Part shown: one piece after another, positions 42,313 through 50,572 of the stretch
Layout of the letters: each line of letters begins with the position of its first letter
How positions within the stretch are numbered: the first letter of the stretch is position 1
NCBI RefSeq assembly: GCF_016055185.1
Contig: NZ_JAECVR010000004.1
Location: forward strand, 62,001-126,000
Direction of reading: 5' to 3'
From: Paenactinomyces guangxiensis
Lineage (GTDB): Bacteria > Bacillota > Bacilli > Thermoactinomycetales > Thermoactinomycetaceae
Length of the DNA stretch: 64,000 bases
Notes under the pieces: generated by a model
Databases searched by the model: none
What the model was told of the DNA's origin: nothing
What the model saw: the letters and a program-made list of their open reading frames with translations, nothing else
Translations under genes and position numbers: made by a program

Positions 42313-44157
42313 ATGAGGTTTATTTATGGTTGTTTCCCGAGACAGCTAAACAATTTTTCGATTCCAGTTCCACTTGATACTAGTCAAGTATGGGAAAATA
42401 CTCCTCTATATTATTCGAACCATTGGACAAAGGAAGAATTACAGGTATTTGAATCTCCACAACTCCAAGCATTTATTGTGGGAACAAATATAACCACAAA
42501 GGAAGAACAAGAATCCATCTTTATGGAATATCAAGAAACAGGAAATATTGCCGTTTTTAATAGATGGAAAGGTAATGATCAAATATTTCTGTATCATAAT
42601 AATTCTCTGCTATTGATTCCTGACTTGTTGGGATTATACCCAATATATTTTATACACTTACCAGAATATACAGTTTTTTCTTCTCGCCAAACCATTCTTT
42701 CTTGTCTTTTTAATAAACAAGTTGACATGAATCAATTACTGATTTCGTTGCTCTGTTCTTCGATAACTGAATTTAAACTTCGTAAATCTATTTTTCAAAA
42801 CATCCAATCCATTCCACCTTGTCAAGCTTTGTTACTTACTAAATCAAAAAATGAGTACAAAATGGTTTGGCGTGATGATTCAACTATGCCTTTAGTTGAA
42901 GGTGCTGCAAATTTTCGAAATGCTTTATTAGATACAGTGCAGCGAAGAGTTGAAAAGAAGAGCCATGTGAGCCTAGATATTAGTGGAGGATTAGATTCTA
43001 CGCCATTAGCTATTTTAGCATCTAAAAACCCTCATTTAATGCGATCTGGCATAACTTATCAAAGTGAATCTGAACATGAATGGGAAGATGGAGCTATTGC
43101 GAAAGAAATATGTGAGACTTATGGTATTGATTCCACTTTTGTCTCAACAGATGAAGCTCCTAGCCCATACGAAAAATTAGCTCAAGCTCCATTAACGGAT
43201 GAGCCTATTCCGTTTCTCCATATGTACGCAAAAATACTTTATGGGTTAAAAATTATGAAATCAAAAGGTTCCGAACTGCACTTAACGGGTGATTCAGGTG
43301 ACAACGTTCTCAATGCGAATGGCCATTATATAGTGGATTTGTTGAATTTGAAATCACTCAATCAATTTACTCAACACCTTTATGCACGATCACGCTTGAG
43401 AAACCATTCTCCTTTTAAAATGTTAAAAGAGGCAGTTACATTGCGTTTTCAAGATTATCCTCATTGGGTTAAAAAACAAGCAAAAAGTATTCTGCGTCCA
43501 ATTTCAACACATCCGATTATTAGTGGATGGTCAGGAAATATAGGGCGTTTTTCGTGGATTTCGCAAGAACAAAAGGCTACTATTGCAAAACAGTTGGAGG
43601 AATGGGCGCAAAAAGCAATACCCTATTCAAAGGTGAGAAGCATTCATTCGGATTTGGTTCATTTGCATTGGAATGCACGTCTTGCAAGATCATTGAGCCA
43701 GCTAGGGGATTCTATTAATTTGCGAGTTCAGTTTCCGTATTTAGATACACTAATTGTAAGGACATGTTTGCACATTCGAGCAGAGGAACGAGCGAACCCC
43801 TATGAGTTTAAACCACTTATGAAACGGGCGTTTCAGAAAGAATTGCCCCAAAGTTTGCTCCAACGAAATACAAAAGGGGATTATACATTTGATTTATACA
43901 AGGGAGTTCAAAAGCAATTTAGTCAGCTAAAAGAATTACTGTTAGATATGGAGTTAGTTCAATTCGGGATTATTGAAAAGGATACTTGGATGGATATTTG
44001 TAAAAGATTTGAAATGGGGGTTTCTATTCCCCTTTGGGAATTCAATTTAACCCTCGCTTATGAGTGTTGGCTTCGTAGTATCAAAAAGAGTGATTTATTG
44101 TGGGAGGAGGTCATTTTCGATGAAAATTGCATCCCATGTAAACTTTACAGAAATTGA
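42313..44157 (+). CDS. Lasso cyclase, asparagine-synthetase-like (C protein)
   Basis: 614 residues, homologous to AsnB-type enzymes. The N-terminal region keeps the amidotransferase fold without a catalytic Cys at position 2; the synthetase domain has the PP-loop SLDISGGLDSTPLAILA near residue 220 and LTGDSGDNVLN near 330. In lasso biosynthesis this protein adenylates the ring Asp/Glu and closes the bond to the core's Gly1. The length matches lasso C proteins. The start ATG follows TTAGGAGAG. The next gene overlaps its last 38 bases. Confidence 0.92.
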   Translation: MRFIYGCFPRQLNNFSIPVPLDTSQVWENTPLYYSNHWTKEELQVFESPQLQAFIVGTNITTKEEQESIFMEYQETGNIAVFNRWKGNDQIFLYHNNSLLLIPDLLGLYPIYFIHLPEYTVFSSRQTILSCLFNKQVDMNQLLISLLCSSITEFKLRKSIFQNIQSIPPCQALLLTKSKNEYKMVWRDDSTMPLVEGAANFRNALLDTVQRRVEKKSHVSLDISGGLDSTPLAILASKNPHLMRSGITYQSESEHEWEDGAIAKEICETYGIDSTFVSTDEAPSPYEKLAQAPLTDEPIPFLHMYAKILYGLKIMKSKGSELHLTGDSGDNVLNANGHYIVDLLNLKSLNQFTQHLYARSRLRNHSPFKMLKEAVTLRFQDYPHWVKKQAKSILRPISTHPIISGWSGNIGRFSWISQEQKATIAKQLEEWAQKAIPYSKVRSIHSDLVHLHWNARLARSLSQLGDSINLRVQFPYLDTLIVRTCLHIRAEERANPYEFKPLMKRAFQKELPQSLLQRNTKGDYTFDLYKGVQKQFSQLKELLLDMELVQFGIIEKDTWMDICKRFEMGVSIPLWEFNLTLAYECWLRSIKKSDLLWEEVIFDENCIPCKLYRN

Positions 44158-44371
44158 TAATCAGCTAGTTATTATGGACACAAAAAAAAATGAATATTAC
44201 GTTATCAATGAGACAGGAAAGATCATTTTACTTGCACTTAATGAAGGGAAAACAATTGATGAAGGATTAAAAAGGCTAAAAAATGAATTCAATCAGGCAG
44301 AGAATATAGAAAAAGATGTAAAAAACTTTATAGATGAATTGATAAAAGAAAAGCTCTTGGAGGAATCCTAA
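44120..44371 (+). CDS. PqqD-like leader-binding protein (RRE, B1)
   Basis: 83 residues with the PqqD/RRE winged-helix pattern (MKIASHVNFTEIDNQLVIMD, then YYVINETGKIILLALNEGKT). It binds the precursor leader at the Tyr-Pro motif and presents it to the B2 peptidase. ATG 44120 after GGAGGAGG is preferred to an upstream start at 44060, since family members begin here. It overlaps both neighbours. Confidence 0.9.
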   Translation: MKIASHVNFTEIDNQLVIMDTKKNEYYVINETGKIILLALNEGKTIDEGLKRLKNEFNQAENIEKDVKNFIDELIKEKLLEES

Positions 44372-44790
44372 TGGGCAAAAATATGATGTTCAATGAACCA
44401 ACAAGTACAATCAGTTTAAACAAGCCCATAAAAACATTATTTTGTCTATTAATTTCATGGACAATAGTTCGATGCTTATCAATGGAAAATATACAGATAC
44501 TTTTAAAGTATATGAAAAAACAAAAATATCTATCTCCCATGACTTTTGATGAAGCAATGATCGTGTATCAAAGTATACATCAAATGAAGCGTTGGGCTTG
44601 GGTACGTCTTGCTTGCTTGGAAACATCTCTTGCATTACTCATGTACGCTTATTTTGAGGGGAAATCTGTAGACTTCTGTGTTGGAGTGAAATTATACCCA
44701 TTTGAATCCCATGCGTGGGTAGAGGTTAATGGTTTACCTGTTCAAGAAGATGAGTCTACTGAAAAGTATAAAAAAATAATGATGATATAA
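44371..44790 (+). CDS. Transglutaminase-like leader peptidase (B2)
   Basis: 139 residues of the lasso B2 family. The catalytic triad is visible: Cys in RLACLETSLALLMY, His in ESHAWVEVNGLPV and Asp in QEDES. It cuts after the -1 Leu, guided by Thr at -2 of the leader, releasing Gly1 for cyclisation. ATG overlaps the B1 stop. It is the last gene of the cluster: no ABC exporter (D protein) follows. Confidence 0.9.
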   Translation: MGKNMMFNEPTSTISLNKPIKTLFCLLISWTIVRCLSMENIQILLKYMKKQKYLSPMTFDEAMIVYQSIHQMKRWAWVRLACLETSLALLMYAYFEGKSVDFCVGVKLYPFESHAWVEVNGLPVQEDESTEKYKKIMMI

Positions 44791-45163
44791 GAGAAAAAGA
44801 TTATTGTGAGCCACTATATTTTCATTTCTTCAAGGGAGATTACGAAATCAAAGACAGAACCATAAGAAATTATTGCATCTATTTGATCAATGTTTTAATA
44901 TCTGAAGCATTTACGGGCAAGTCCGAATGGTTTAAGTTAGCCCCCGTCTTGGGGGTTTTATTTTTATGGATCGCAAGATTTTTATATGAGATAAGGGGCG
45001 ATTTTTAATGGATTTTAAAGGGGTTTAGAATCGTGTATTTATAGTTGGTTTTTAAAGGGATTAACGATATGAAATAATTGAGCAAATGCTGCATGATCGC
45101 AGGGCAGTTTGGGAAACATAGGAAATCATAGTGGCAGAGTTATCACTTTATTGGAGGGGCATC
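44791..45163. other. Gap after the lasso cluster
   Basis: About 370 bases holding the terminator at 44941 but no supported gene. The sequence from 44966 on is AT-rich with no clear promoter; the base composition returns to the window average within the PKS gene. Confidence 0.6.
44941..44965 (+). terminator. Terminator of the lasso cluster
   Basis: CCCCC-GTCTT-GGGGG followed by TTTTATTTTT. Confidence 0.85.
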
Positions 45164-46309
45164 ATGGCTAAAATCATTTCGGTTGGCACGGCAGTACCAC
45201 CATATGAGATTGAGCAAGAGGAAGTGCGCAACTTTGCCAAAGAGTTATTTGAAGAGTCATATGAAAATATTGATCGCATGTTAACCATTTTTGAGAATAC
45301 GTCCATTCAAAAGAGAAGATTTAGCAGACCCCGGGAATGGTTTGAAACGGAACGGTCTTTTTCGGAGCGGAATCAGGCTTATATCGAAACGGCTTGCCAA
45401 CTGGGGGAAGAAGCTATTTTAACCTGTTTAAACGGTACCGGTTTAAAACCGCATGATATTGACCACATCTTTTTCATATCCACTACGGGGATGGCCACTC
45501 CCAGTATTGACGCCTACCTGATCAATCGTCTCGAAATGGATATTCACATAAAAAGAACACCGATCTGGGGGCTGGGCTGTGCCGGCGGAGTAGCCGGACT
45601 GGCGAGAGCTTATGAGTATGCACGGGCTTTTCCTGAGAGCCGTGTTTTGCTGTTGGCTCTGGAGTGTTGCGGGCTTACGTTCAGGCGGAATGACATGTCA
45701 AAAAGCAACCTGGTTGCCACCTCCTTATTTGGGGACGGCGCGGCAGCCGTATTAGTTGCCGGAGAAGAAGCACACATTCCTCATCCTGTTGAAGGGCCGG
45801 AGATTGTGGATACGATGAGTACCGTGTGGCCCCACTCCCTGGATGTGATGGGGTGGGAGATCAACGATGACGGACTAAAGGTTATTTTTTCCAAAAATAT
45901 TCCCGCCATCGTGCGCAATCAGATCAAGCCGGTAGTTGATCAATTTTTGGAGCGGCGGCAATTGGACCTCAGCCGGGTGGAGCACTATATTACCCATCCC
46001 GGAGGCATCAAAGTGGTCCAGGCTTATCAGGAAACGCTTGGAGTGCCTGTGGACAAGTTTAAACATGCCTACTCAGTCCTTAAAAGCTTTGGCAATATGT
46101 CATCTGCCACGGTGCTGTTCGTGCTGGAAAGAGAATTGTTGGAAAGCCATACATATGGAAGTTACGGGTTGATGGCCGCTCTTGGCCCCGGATTTAGTTC
46201 GGAGATGCTCTTGCTGCGCTGGGGATCAGAGGCTTCCGGGAGATTGCCTTCCCGGCGGCAGCATCTTAAAAAGCAAATAAAATGGTTGCAAGGCGGGACT
46301 CATGTATGA
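45164..46309 (+). CDS. bpsA: Type III polyketide synthase (BpsA-like)
   Basis: 381 residues of the chalcone-synthase fold. The catalytic Cys is in GLGCAGGVAGLARAYE, His in YITHPGGIKVV and Asn in SFGNMSSATVLFVL. Bacillus BpsA/BcsA makes long-chain alkylpyrones and alkylresorcinols from fatty acyl-CoA and malonyl-CoA. ATG 45164 lies 6 bases after GGAGGGG; an in-frame GTG at 45131 has no site. The overlapping methyltransferase downstream supports the alkylpyrone assignment. Confidence 0.92.
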   Translation: MAKIISVGTAVPPYEIEQEEVRNFAKELFEESYENIDRMLTIFENTSIQKRRFSRPREWFETERSFSERNQAYIETACQLGEEAILTCLNGTGLKPHDIDHIFFISTTGMATPSIDAYLINRLEMDIHIKRTPIWGLGCAGGVAGLARAYEYARAFPESRVLLLALECCGLTFRRNDMSKSNLVATSLFGDGAAAVLVAGEEAHIPHPVEGPEIVDTMSTVWPHSLDVMGWEINDDGLKVIFSKNIPAIVRNQIKPVVDQFLERRQLDLSRVEHYITHPGGIKVVQAYQETLGVPVDKFKHAYSVLKSFGNMSSATVLFVLERELLESHTYGSYGLMAALGPGFSSEMLLLRWGSEASGRLPSRRQHLKKQIKWLQGGTHV

Positions 46310-46875
46310 CGGGATGGATGGTTGCATTGTGGCTGGGCGTCATTGCACAACGGCTTTTTGAACTGCAACTGGCCGACAAAAATGCGCGCTGGATGAAAAA
46401 ACAGGGCGGTTATGAAGCGGGGCGGGAACATTACCTTTTGATCGTCGTTTTACATGTGCTGTTTTTTGCGGGGATTTGGCTGGAAAAATGGGGATTGAAT
46501 GCCGCTTATCCGGGCTGGTGGCCCATACCGCTTCTCTTATTCCTTCTGGCACAAAGCCTTCGGATCTGGTGTATTCGCTCCCTGGGGCGATATTGGAACA
46601 CCCGGATTTGGATTGTACCCGGACATTCGTTACAAGTGCGCGGACCGTATAAGTACTTGCGCCATCCGAACTATGGAGTCGTCATGTTGGAAATGCTCCT
46701 GTTTCCATTGATTTTTGGAGCCTATTATACAGCGGTTATCGGATCGATTTTAAATGCGCTGTTATTGTTGTTTGTCCGCATCCCCGCCGAGGAACGGGCG
46801 TTGATGGAAGCGATGAATTATAATGAAGAAATGGGGGAGAAGAGAAGGTTTTTCCCCTCATTAGAACGGCTTTGA
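46306..46875 (+). CDS. bpsB: Isoprenylcysteine-methyltransferase-like protein (YpbQ/BpsB)
   Basis: 189 residues, four to five membrane helices, with the ICMT-type AdoMet region (VRGPYKYLRHPNYGVVMLEM) and a C-terminal ERALMEAM. Its Bacillus homologue YpbQ (BpsB) O-methylates the alkylpyrones made by BpsA. ATG 46306 overlaps the PKS stop (ATGA), so the two form a two-gene operon. Confidence 0.9.
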   Translation: MTGWMVALWLGVIAQRLFELQLADKNARWMKKQGGYEAGREHYLLIVVLHVLFFAGIWLEKWGLNAAYPGWWPIPLLLFLLAQSLRIWCIRSLGRYWNTRIWIVPGHSLQVRGPYKYLRHPNYGVVMLEMLLFPLIFGAYYTAVIGSILNALLLLFVRIPAEERALMEAMNYNEEMGEKRRFFPSLERL

Positions 46876-46962
46876 AGAGAAGTCTCCCTTTTGTTCACAA
46901 AATAATTCCGGAATCCTGCTTAGAATCCCGGGTTTATGCATCGTGAAAACAATGGATCAGTC

Positions 46963-48381
46963 TTAGCCGGCTTTTACTTCTGTTTCTTTTTGCTCATCCC
47001 AGCACTCTATGTTTTTTAACCCCGGGATACTGTTTGCATAGAAGACAGGATCTTTGCCTTCGCTCCGTTGATGGTTGTAATCCTTAAGAGCGGCAAAAGC
47101 AATTTTTCCGAGCAAAGCGATGGCAATAAGGTTGATGATGGCCATAAGTCCCATAAATAGATCAGCCATATTCCAGACCATTTGCACCTGGGTCACAGAC
47201 CCCCAGATGACCATAGCCAGCACGGCAATCCGGTAGATGAAAAGCCATGCTTTGCTGGTTTTAATAAATTCAATGTTGGTTTCTCCGTAATAATAGTTAC
47301 CAACCAGTGACGTAAAGGCGAACAGCAGGATGGCAATGGTCAGGAAATGCTCAGCCCAAACTCCTACTTCCATGTTGAGTGCCTGTTGGGCGATCTCAAT
47401 GCCTTCTAATCCTTCTACTGAATATGCTCCGGAAATCAGAACAATAAAAGCAGTGGAGGAGCAGATGATAAGGGTATCTACAAACACACCCAGAGATTGG
47501 ATCAGCCCCTGTTTCACCGGGTGGCTGACCGATGCGGTTGCAGATGCGTTTGGTGCGCTGCCCATACCCGCTTCATTGGAGAAAAGACCGCGCTTGATTC
47601 CTTGCATCATCGCCGCGCCGATTCCTCCGCCGACGACTTGTTGCAGGCCAAATGCACCACTGAAAATGTTTTTAATTAAGGTGGGAAGTGCGGGGATATT
47701 TGTAACTAGCACATAAAATGCCAGAAGAATATAGGCAGTTGCCATAATCGGGACAATAATTTCCGTAACTTTGGCTACCCGTTTGACTCCGCCAAAGATA
47801 ACCATCCCCAGAGCAACGGTGAGGATCACTCCCAGAGTCATCCGGTCCAGGCCATATGTGGATTTAAAGGCGACCGTAATGGTATTTGCCTGTACGGAGT
47901 TAAATACCAAACCAAAACAAAGTGTGATAAGAATAGCAAATAAAACACCCATCCAGCGTTGGCCCAGCGCTTTTTCCATATAGTAGGCAGGGCCGCCTCT
48001 AAATGTGCTTCCATCTTTAATCTTATAGATCTGAGCCAGGGTTGCTTCAACAAAAGCAGAGGCGCTGCCAATCAAAGCGATCAGCCACATCCAGAAAACA
48101 GCACCGGGTCCTCCGAGCGCAATCGCAATGGCCACACCGGTAATGTTTCCCGTACCTACACGGGCCGCGGTACTGATACAAAAGGCCTGGAAAGAAGAAA
48201 TCCCTTTGGATCGGGATGTTCCTTCGCCCAATAAGCGGAACATCTCTCCCAGACTTCTAAATTGCACAAATTTCGACCGGAATGTAAAATAAACTCCAAC
48301 GCAAATCAGCATAGCGATAAGTATGTATGTCCACAAAATATCGTTGATTTCCGTCACGTATTTTCCTAAGATTTCTACCAC
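46963..48381 (-). CDS. Sodium:alanine/glycine symporter (AGCS family)
   Basis: 472 residues, about 10 helices, with the AGCS signatures FCISTAARVGTGNITGVAIA, GPGAVFWMWLIALIGSASAF and RGLFSNEAGMGSAPNASATA. It couples uptake of alanine or glycine to sodium. GTG 48381 follows AGGAGTG; the frame is open to 48447 but the extra residues lack a site. Transcribed leftward, convergent with bpsAB. Confidence 0.93.
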   Translation of the reverse strand: MVEILGKYVTEINDILWTYILIAMLICVGVYFTFRSKFVQFRSLGEMFRLLGEGTSRSKGISSFQAFCISTAARVGTGNITGVAIAIALGGPGAVFWMWLIALIGSASAFVEATLAQIYKIKDGSTFRGGPAYYMEKALGQRWMGVLFAILITLCFGLVFNSVQANTITVAFKSTYGLDRMTLGVILTVALGMVIFGGVKRVAKVTEIIVPIMATAYILLAFYVLVTNIPALPTLIKNIFSGAFGLQQVVGGGIGAAMMQGIKRGLFSNEAGMGSAPNASATASVSHPVKQGLIQSLGVFVDTLIICSSTAFIVLISGAYSVEGLEGIEIAQQALNMEVGVWAEHFLTIAILLFAFTSLVGNYYYGETNIEFIKTSKAWLFIYRIAVLAMVIWGSVTQVQMVWNMADLFMGLMAIINLIAIALLGKIAFAALKDYNHQRSEGKDPVFYANSIPGLKNIECWDEQKETEVKAG

Positions 48382-48803
48382 TTGATCACTCCTGTTCACG
48401 ATATAGTCACATTTTATATTTATAACATATAGATATATTTTCGTCACTATATGAAATTTACCAATATCACAGACTTGTAAATGAATCTCTATATTTTATG
48501 GGTGATTAAAAGATTTGATCATGTGGAAGGAAGTTTGATTCAGGGGTACAACCATTGTGAAAAATGAGGTATAACAACAATGAAGGGGAATATGCTCTCC
48601 CTATGTGTTGCTTTTAAGATTCTTTGATATAGAGTAAGTACCAGAATTGACCAAGTGGAAGGATATTCACCCATTCAATTAAATCTCGTTATAAAAATAA
48701 ATGGGCATTATTAAAAAGGTCATACAGCTGCCAAATATATATGCTGACATGTCAACGTCGGGTTTGGTGTTTCTTCCTTACAATCGGGTGGGGTGGTGAG
48801 CCT
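48382..48803. other. Divergent gap between the symporter and YitT genes
   Basis: About 420 AT-rich bases carrying two divergent starts. I see no clear riboswitch, terminator or additional gene; promoter boxes cannot be assigned with confidence. Confidence 0.5.
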
Positions 48804-49613
48804 GTGAATAATGTGATTGTGATTTTTCTGGCATCTGTCCTAGTTGCCTTTGCGTACAATATGTTTTTGTTGCCGCATAATATATTAAGCAGCGGGGTTT
48901 CGGGGATTGCCATGATGATTGGTCTTAAAACTCCCCTGAATACTGGGGTGGTCAATCTTGTATTAAATTTGCCCCTTTTTATTATCGGGTTTATGAAGTT
49001 AGGGAAAAGGTTTATGATTAATACCCTCTTTTCGGTGGCTGTTACTTCGGTCGCTTTGATCCTGATTCCGATCAGCCCGATCTCCAAGGACCCCATTCTG
49101 TCATCTGTATTTGGGGGTGTTCTGGCCGGAATTGCCGGGGGCCTGATTTTTCGCTTCTCCGCTTCGGCTGGCGGATTTGATATTATCGGATTGTTATTGA
49201 CTCGAAAAAAAGAGTTTCCGCTGGGAAATTTGCTATTTATGATGAATTCGGCGGTTATTTTTGTTTCCGGTTTTCTTTTTAGCTGGGATGCGGCCCTTTA
49301 TACGATGCTGTCCATGTTTGCTACCGGAAAAGTAATTGATACCATACATACAAGACATTTGAAGGTTACACTGATGATTGTGACCAGCCAGGGCGATGAA
49401 ATTAAAAATGCTTTATTCTCCAAACTAGTTCGGGGGATTACAGTTGTTGACGGGGAAGGAGCCTACACAAAAGAAAAACGAAAAGTTCTTTTTACCACCA
49501 TCTCCCGCTATGAGCTGGCGGAAGTAAAGAGGTTGATTAAAGAGGCAGATCCCAAAGCCTTTGTGAATATCACGGAAACGATTGAAGTGCTGGGATATTT
49601 CCGGCGTGAATAA
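48804..49613 (+). CDS. YitT family membrane protein
   Basis: 269 residues: five helices (VIVIFLASVLVAFAYNMFLL; the family motif LLPHNILSSGVSGIAMMIG; GGVLAGIAGGLIFRFSASAG) and a C-terminal soluble DUF2179 domain (LVRGITVVDGEGAYTKEKRK). YitT proteins are common in Firmicutes and lack a settled function. GTG 48804 is chosen because it begins at the conserved N-terminus. Confidence 0.9.
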   Translation: MNNVIVIFLASVLVAFAYNMFLLPHNILSSGVSGIAMMIGLKTPLNTGVVNLVLNLPLFIIGFMKLGKRFMINTLFSVAVTSVALILIPISPISKDPILSSVFGGVLAGIAGGLIFRFSASAGGFDIIGLLLTRKKEFPLGNLLFMMNSAVIFVSGFLFSWDAALYTMLSMFATGKVIDTIHTRHLKVTLMIVTSQGDEIKNALFSKLVRGITVVDGEGAYTKEKRKVLFTTISRYELAEVKRLIKEADPKAFVNITETIEVLGYFRRE

Positions 49614-49658
49614 AAACCCTCCGTCTTTCAAAAAGCAGAAAACCGTTCAGGTTGGGAT

Positions 49659-50060
49659 TTATTCAGTGTTTTTTTCATTTTCATCATCCTTTGGTTCCCA
49701 TTGTGAAAATTCCCTCTTTTTGGCCCGCTGGTAAATATCGTGAGGGTTACGGTGTTTTGTGGCCATCCGGAATCCGACGGCCAAGAAGTAAACCGTGTTT
49801 TCCCCGGGGACGTAGCGATAAAGAAGCCGCATGTTGGGACGCTTTTTTTTATGGGGTCGCGGGGCGGAGAAAAATTTTTTTTTGCGGTAGGCCTGTAAGG
49901 GCGGGTGTTTAAGCGCAGCTGCTTTGTAAGGGTTACGGAGTACCTGTTCAATTGCCTGATCAATCTGAATGAGGCATTCATTAAATTTCCTTTTCCCTAA
50001 CTTTTGCGCTAAAAAATCGAGGTCGTCGGTAAACATCGGGTGATAAACCTCTTGAATCAT
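49659..50060 (-). CDS. RelE/ParE-like toxin
   Basis: 133 residues. The core follows the RelE fold (TDDLDFLAQKL; AIEQVLRNPYKAAALKHPPL; NMRLLYRYVPGENTVYFLAV) with a C-terminal charged tail. Its ATG overlaps the antitoxin stop in an ATGA junction. Two runs of 8 and 9 T on the plus strand (A runs in the coding strand) lie in the middle of the gene and encode the KKKFF and HKKKR segments, sites where slippage could switch it off. An mRNA-cleaving toxin is inferred. Confidence 0.75.
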   Translation of the reverse strand: MIQEVYHPMFTDDLDFLAQKLGKRKFNECLIQIDQAIEQVLRNPYKAAALKHPPLQAYRKKKFFSAPRPHKKKRPNMRLLYRYVPGENTVYFLAVGFRMATKHRNPHDIYQRAKKREFSQWEPKDDENEKNTE

Positions 50061-50392
50061 AAAGGGCTCCCTTTTTCCTTCAATGATTGTTTGAAAAAAT
50101 CAAGCCTGGACAGATGGGGAGGCTTTTCAATCCATTCACTGCCGGAAATCCGTACCCGTTCTTTCAACTCTTCAGCCAGATTCATGTCCTCACAGAGATT
50201 TTCCAATTCCTCCAAACGGTCAACCATTTGCTCATAGGTTTTAATGTCGAGAATGACGGCGCGAAGCTCATTATTGTGGACAAGCCCCAGTTTGTGAACA
50301 GCGCTTAACAACTCATCAAATAACTTTTTTTTGCTAATCTCTTTCAGCTCGCTGGAAGAGATTAATTCTTCCCGGAAAAATGCTTTTGACAT
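50057..50392 (-). CDS. Phd/YefM-like antitoxin
   Basis: 111 residues. It contains the antitoxin-like stretch AVILDIKTYEQMVDRLEELE typical of Phd/YefM-family DNA-binding antitoxins, followed by a charged toxin-binding tail. It is encoded immediately before and overlapping the RelE-like gene. The unusual N-terminal 35 residues are not recognised. Confidence 0.7.
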   Translation of the reverse strand: MSKAFFREELISSSELKEISKKKLFDELLSAVHKLGLVHNNELRAVILDIKTYEQMVDRLEELENLCEDMNLAEELKERVRISGSEWIEKPPHLSRLDFFKQSLKEKGSPL

Positions 50393-50511
50393 AGCCGGAA
50401 ATCATCTCCTGTCTGATGGAGTTTCACCTACTATTATCATAAGCGTTTTGGTAAAGATTAGGAAGGATTTCAGGCAGTTTTTTTACCCGGAATTTTGCGG
50501 CTAAATAAACA

Positions 50512-50547
50512 GGCGCACAGCAATGCATGATCCCATTGCTGTGCGCC
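50512..50547 (-). terminator. Terminator of the ThyX-like gene
   Basis: Perfect 14-bp stem GGCGCACAGCAATG/CATTGCTGTGCGCC (50512-50525 with 50534-50547), followed on the minus strand by TGTTTATTT. Confidence 0.75.
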
Positions 50548-50572
50548 GAAGATTTCACAGGAGAAGAATGGA

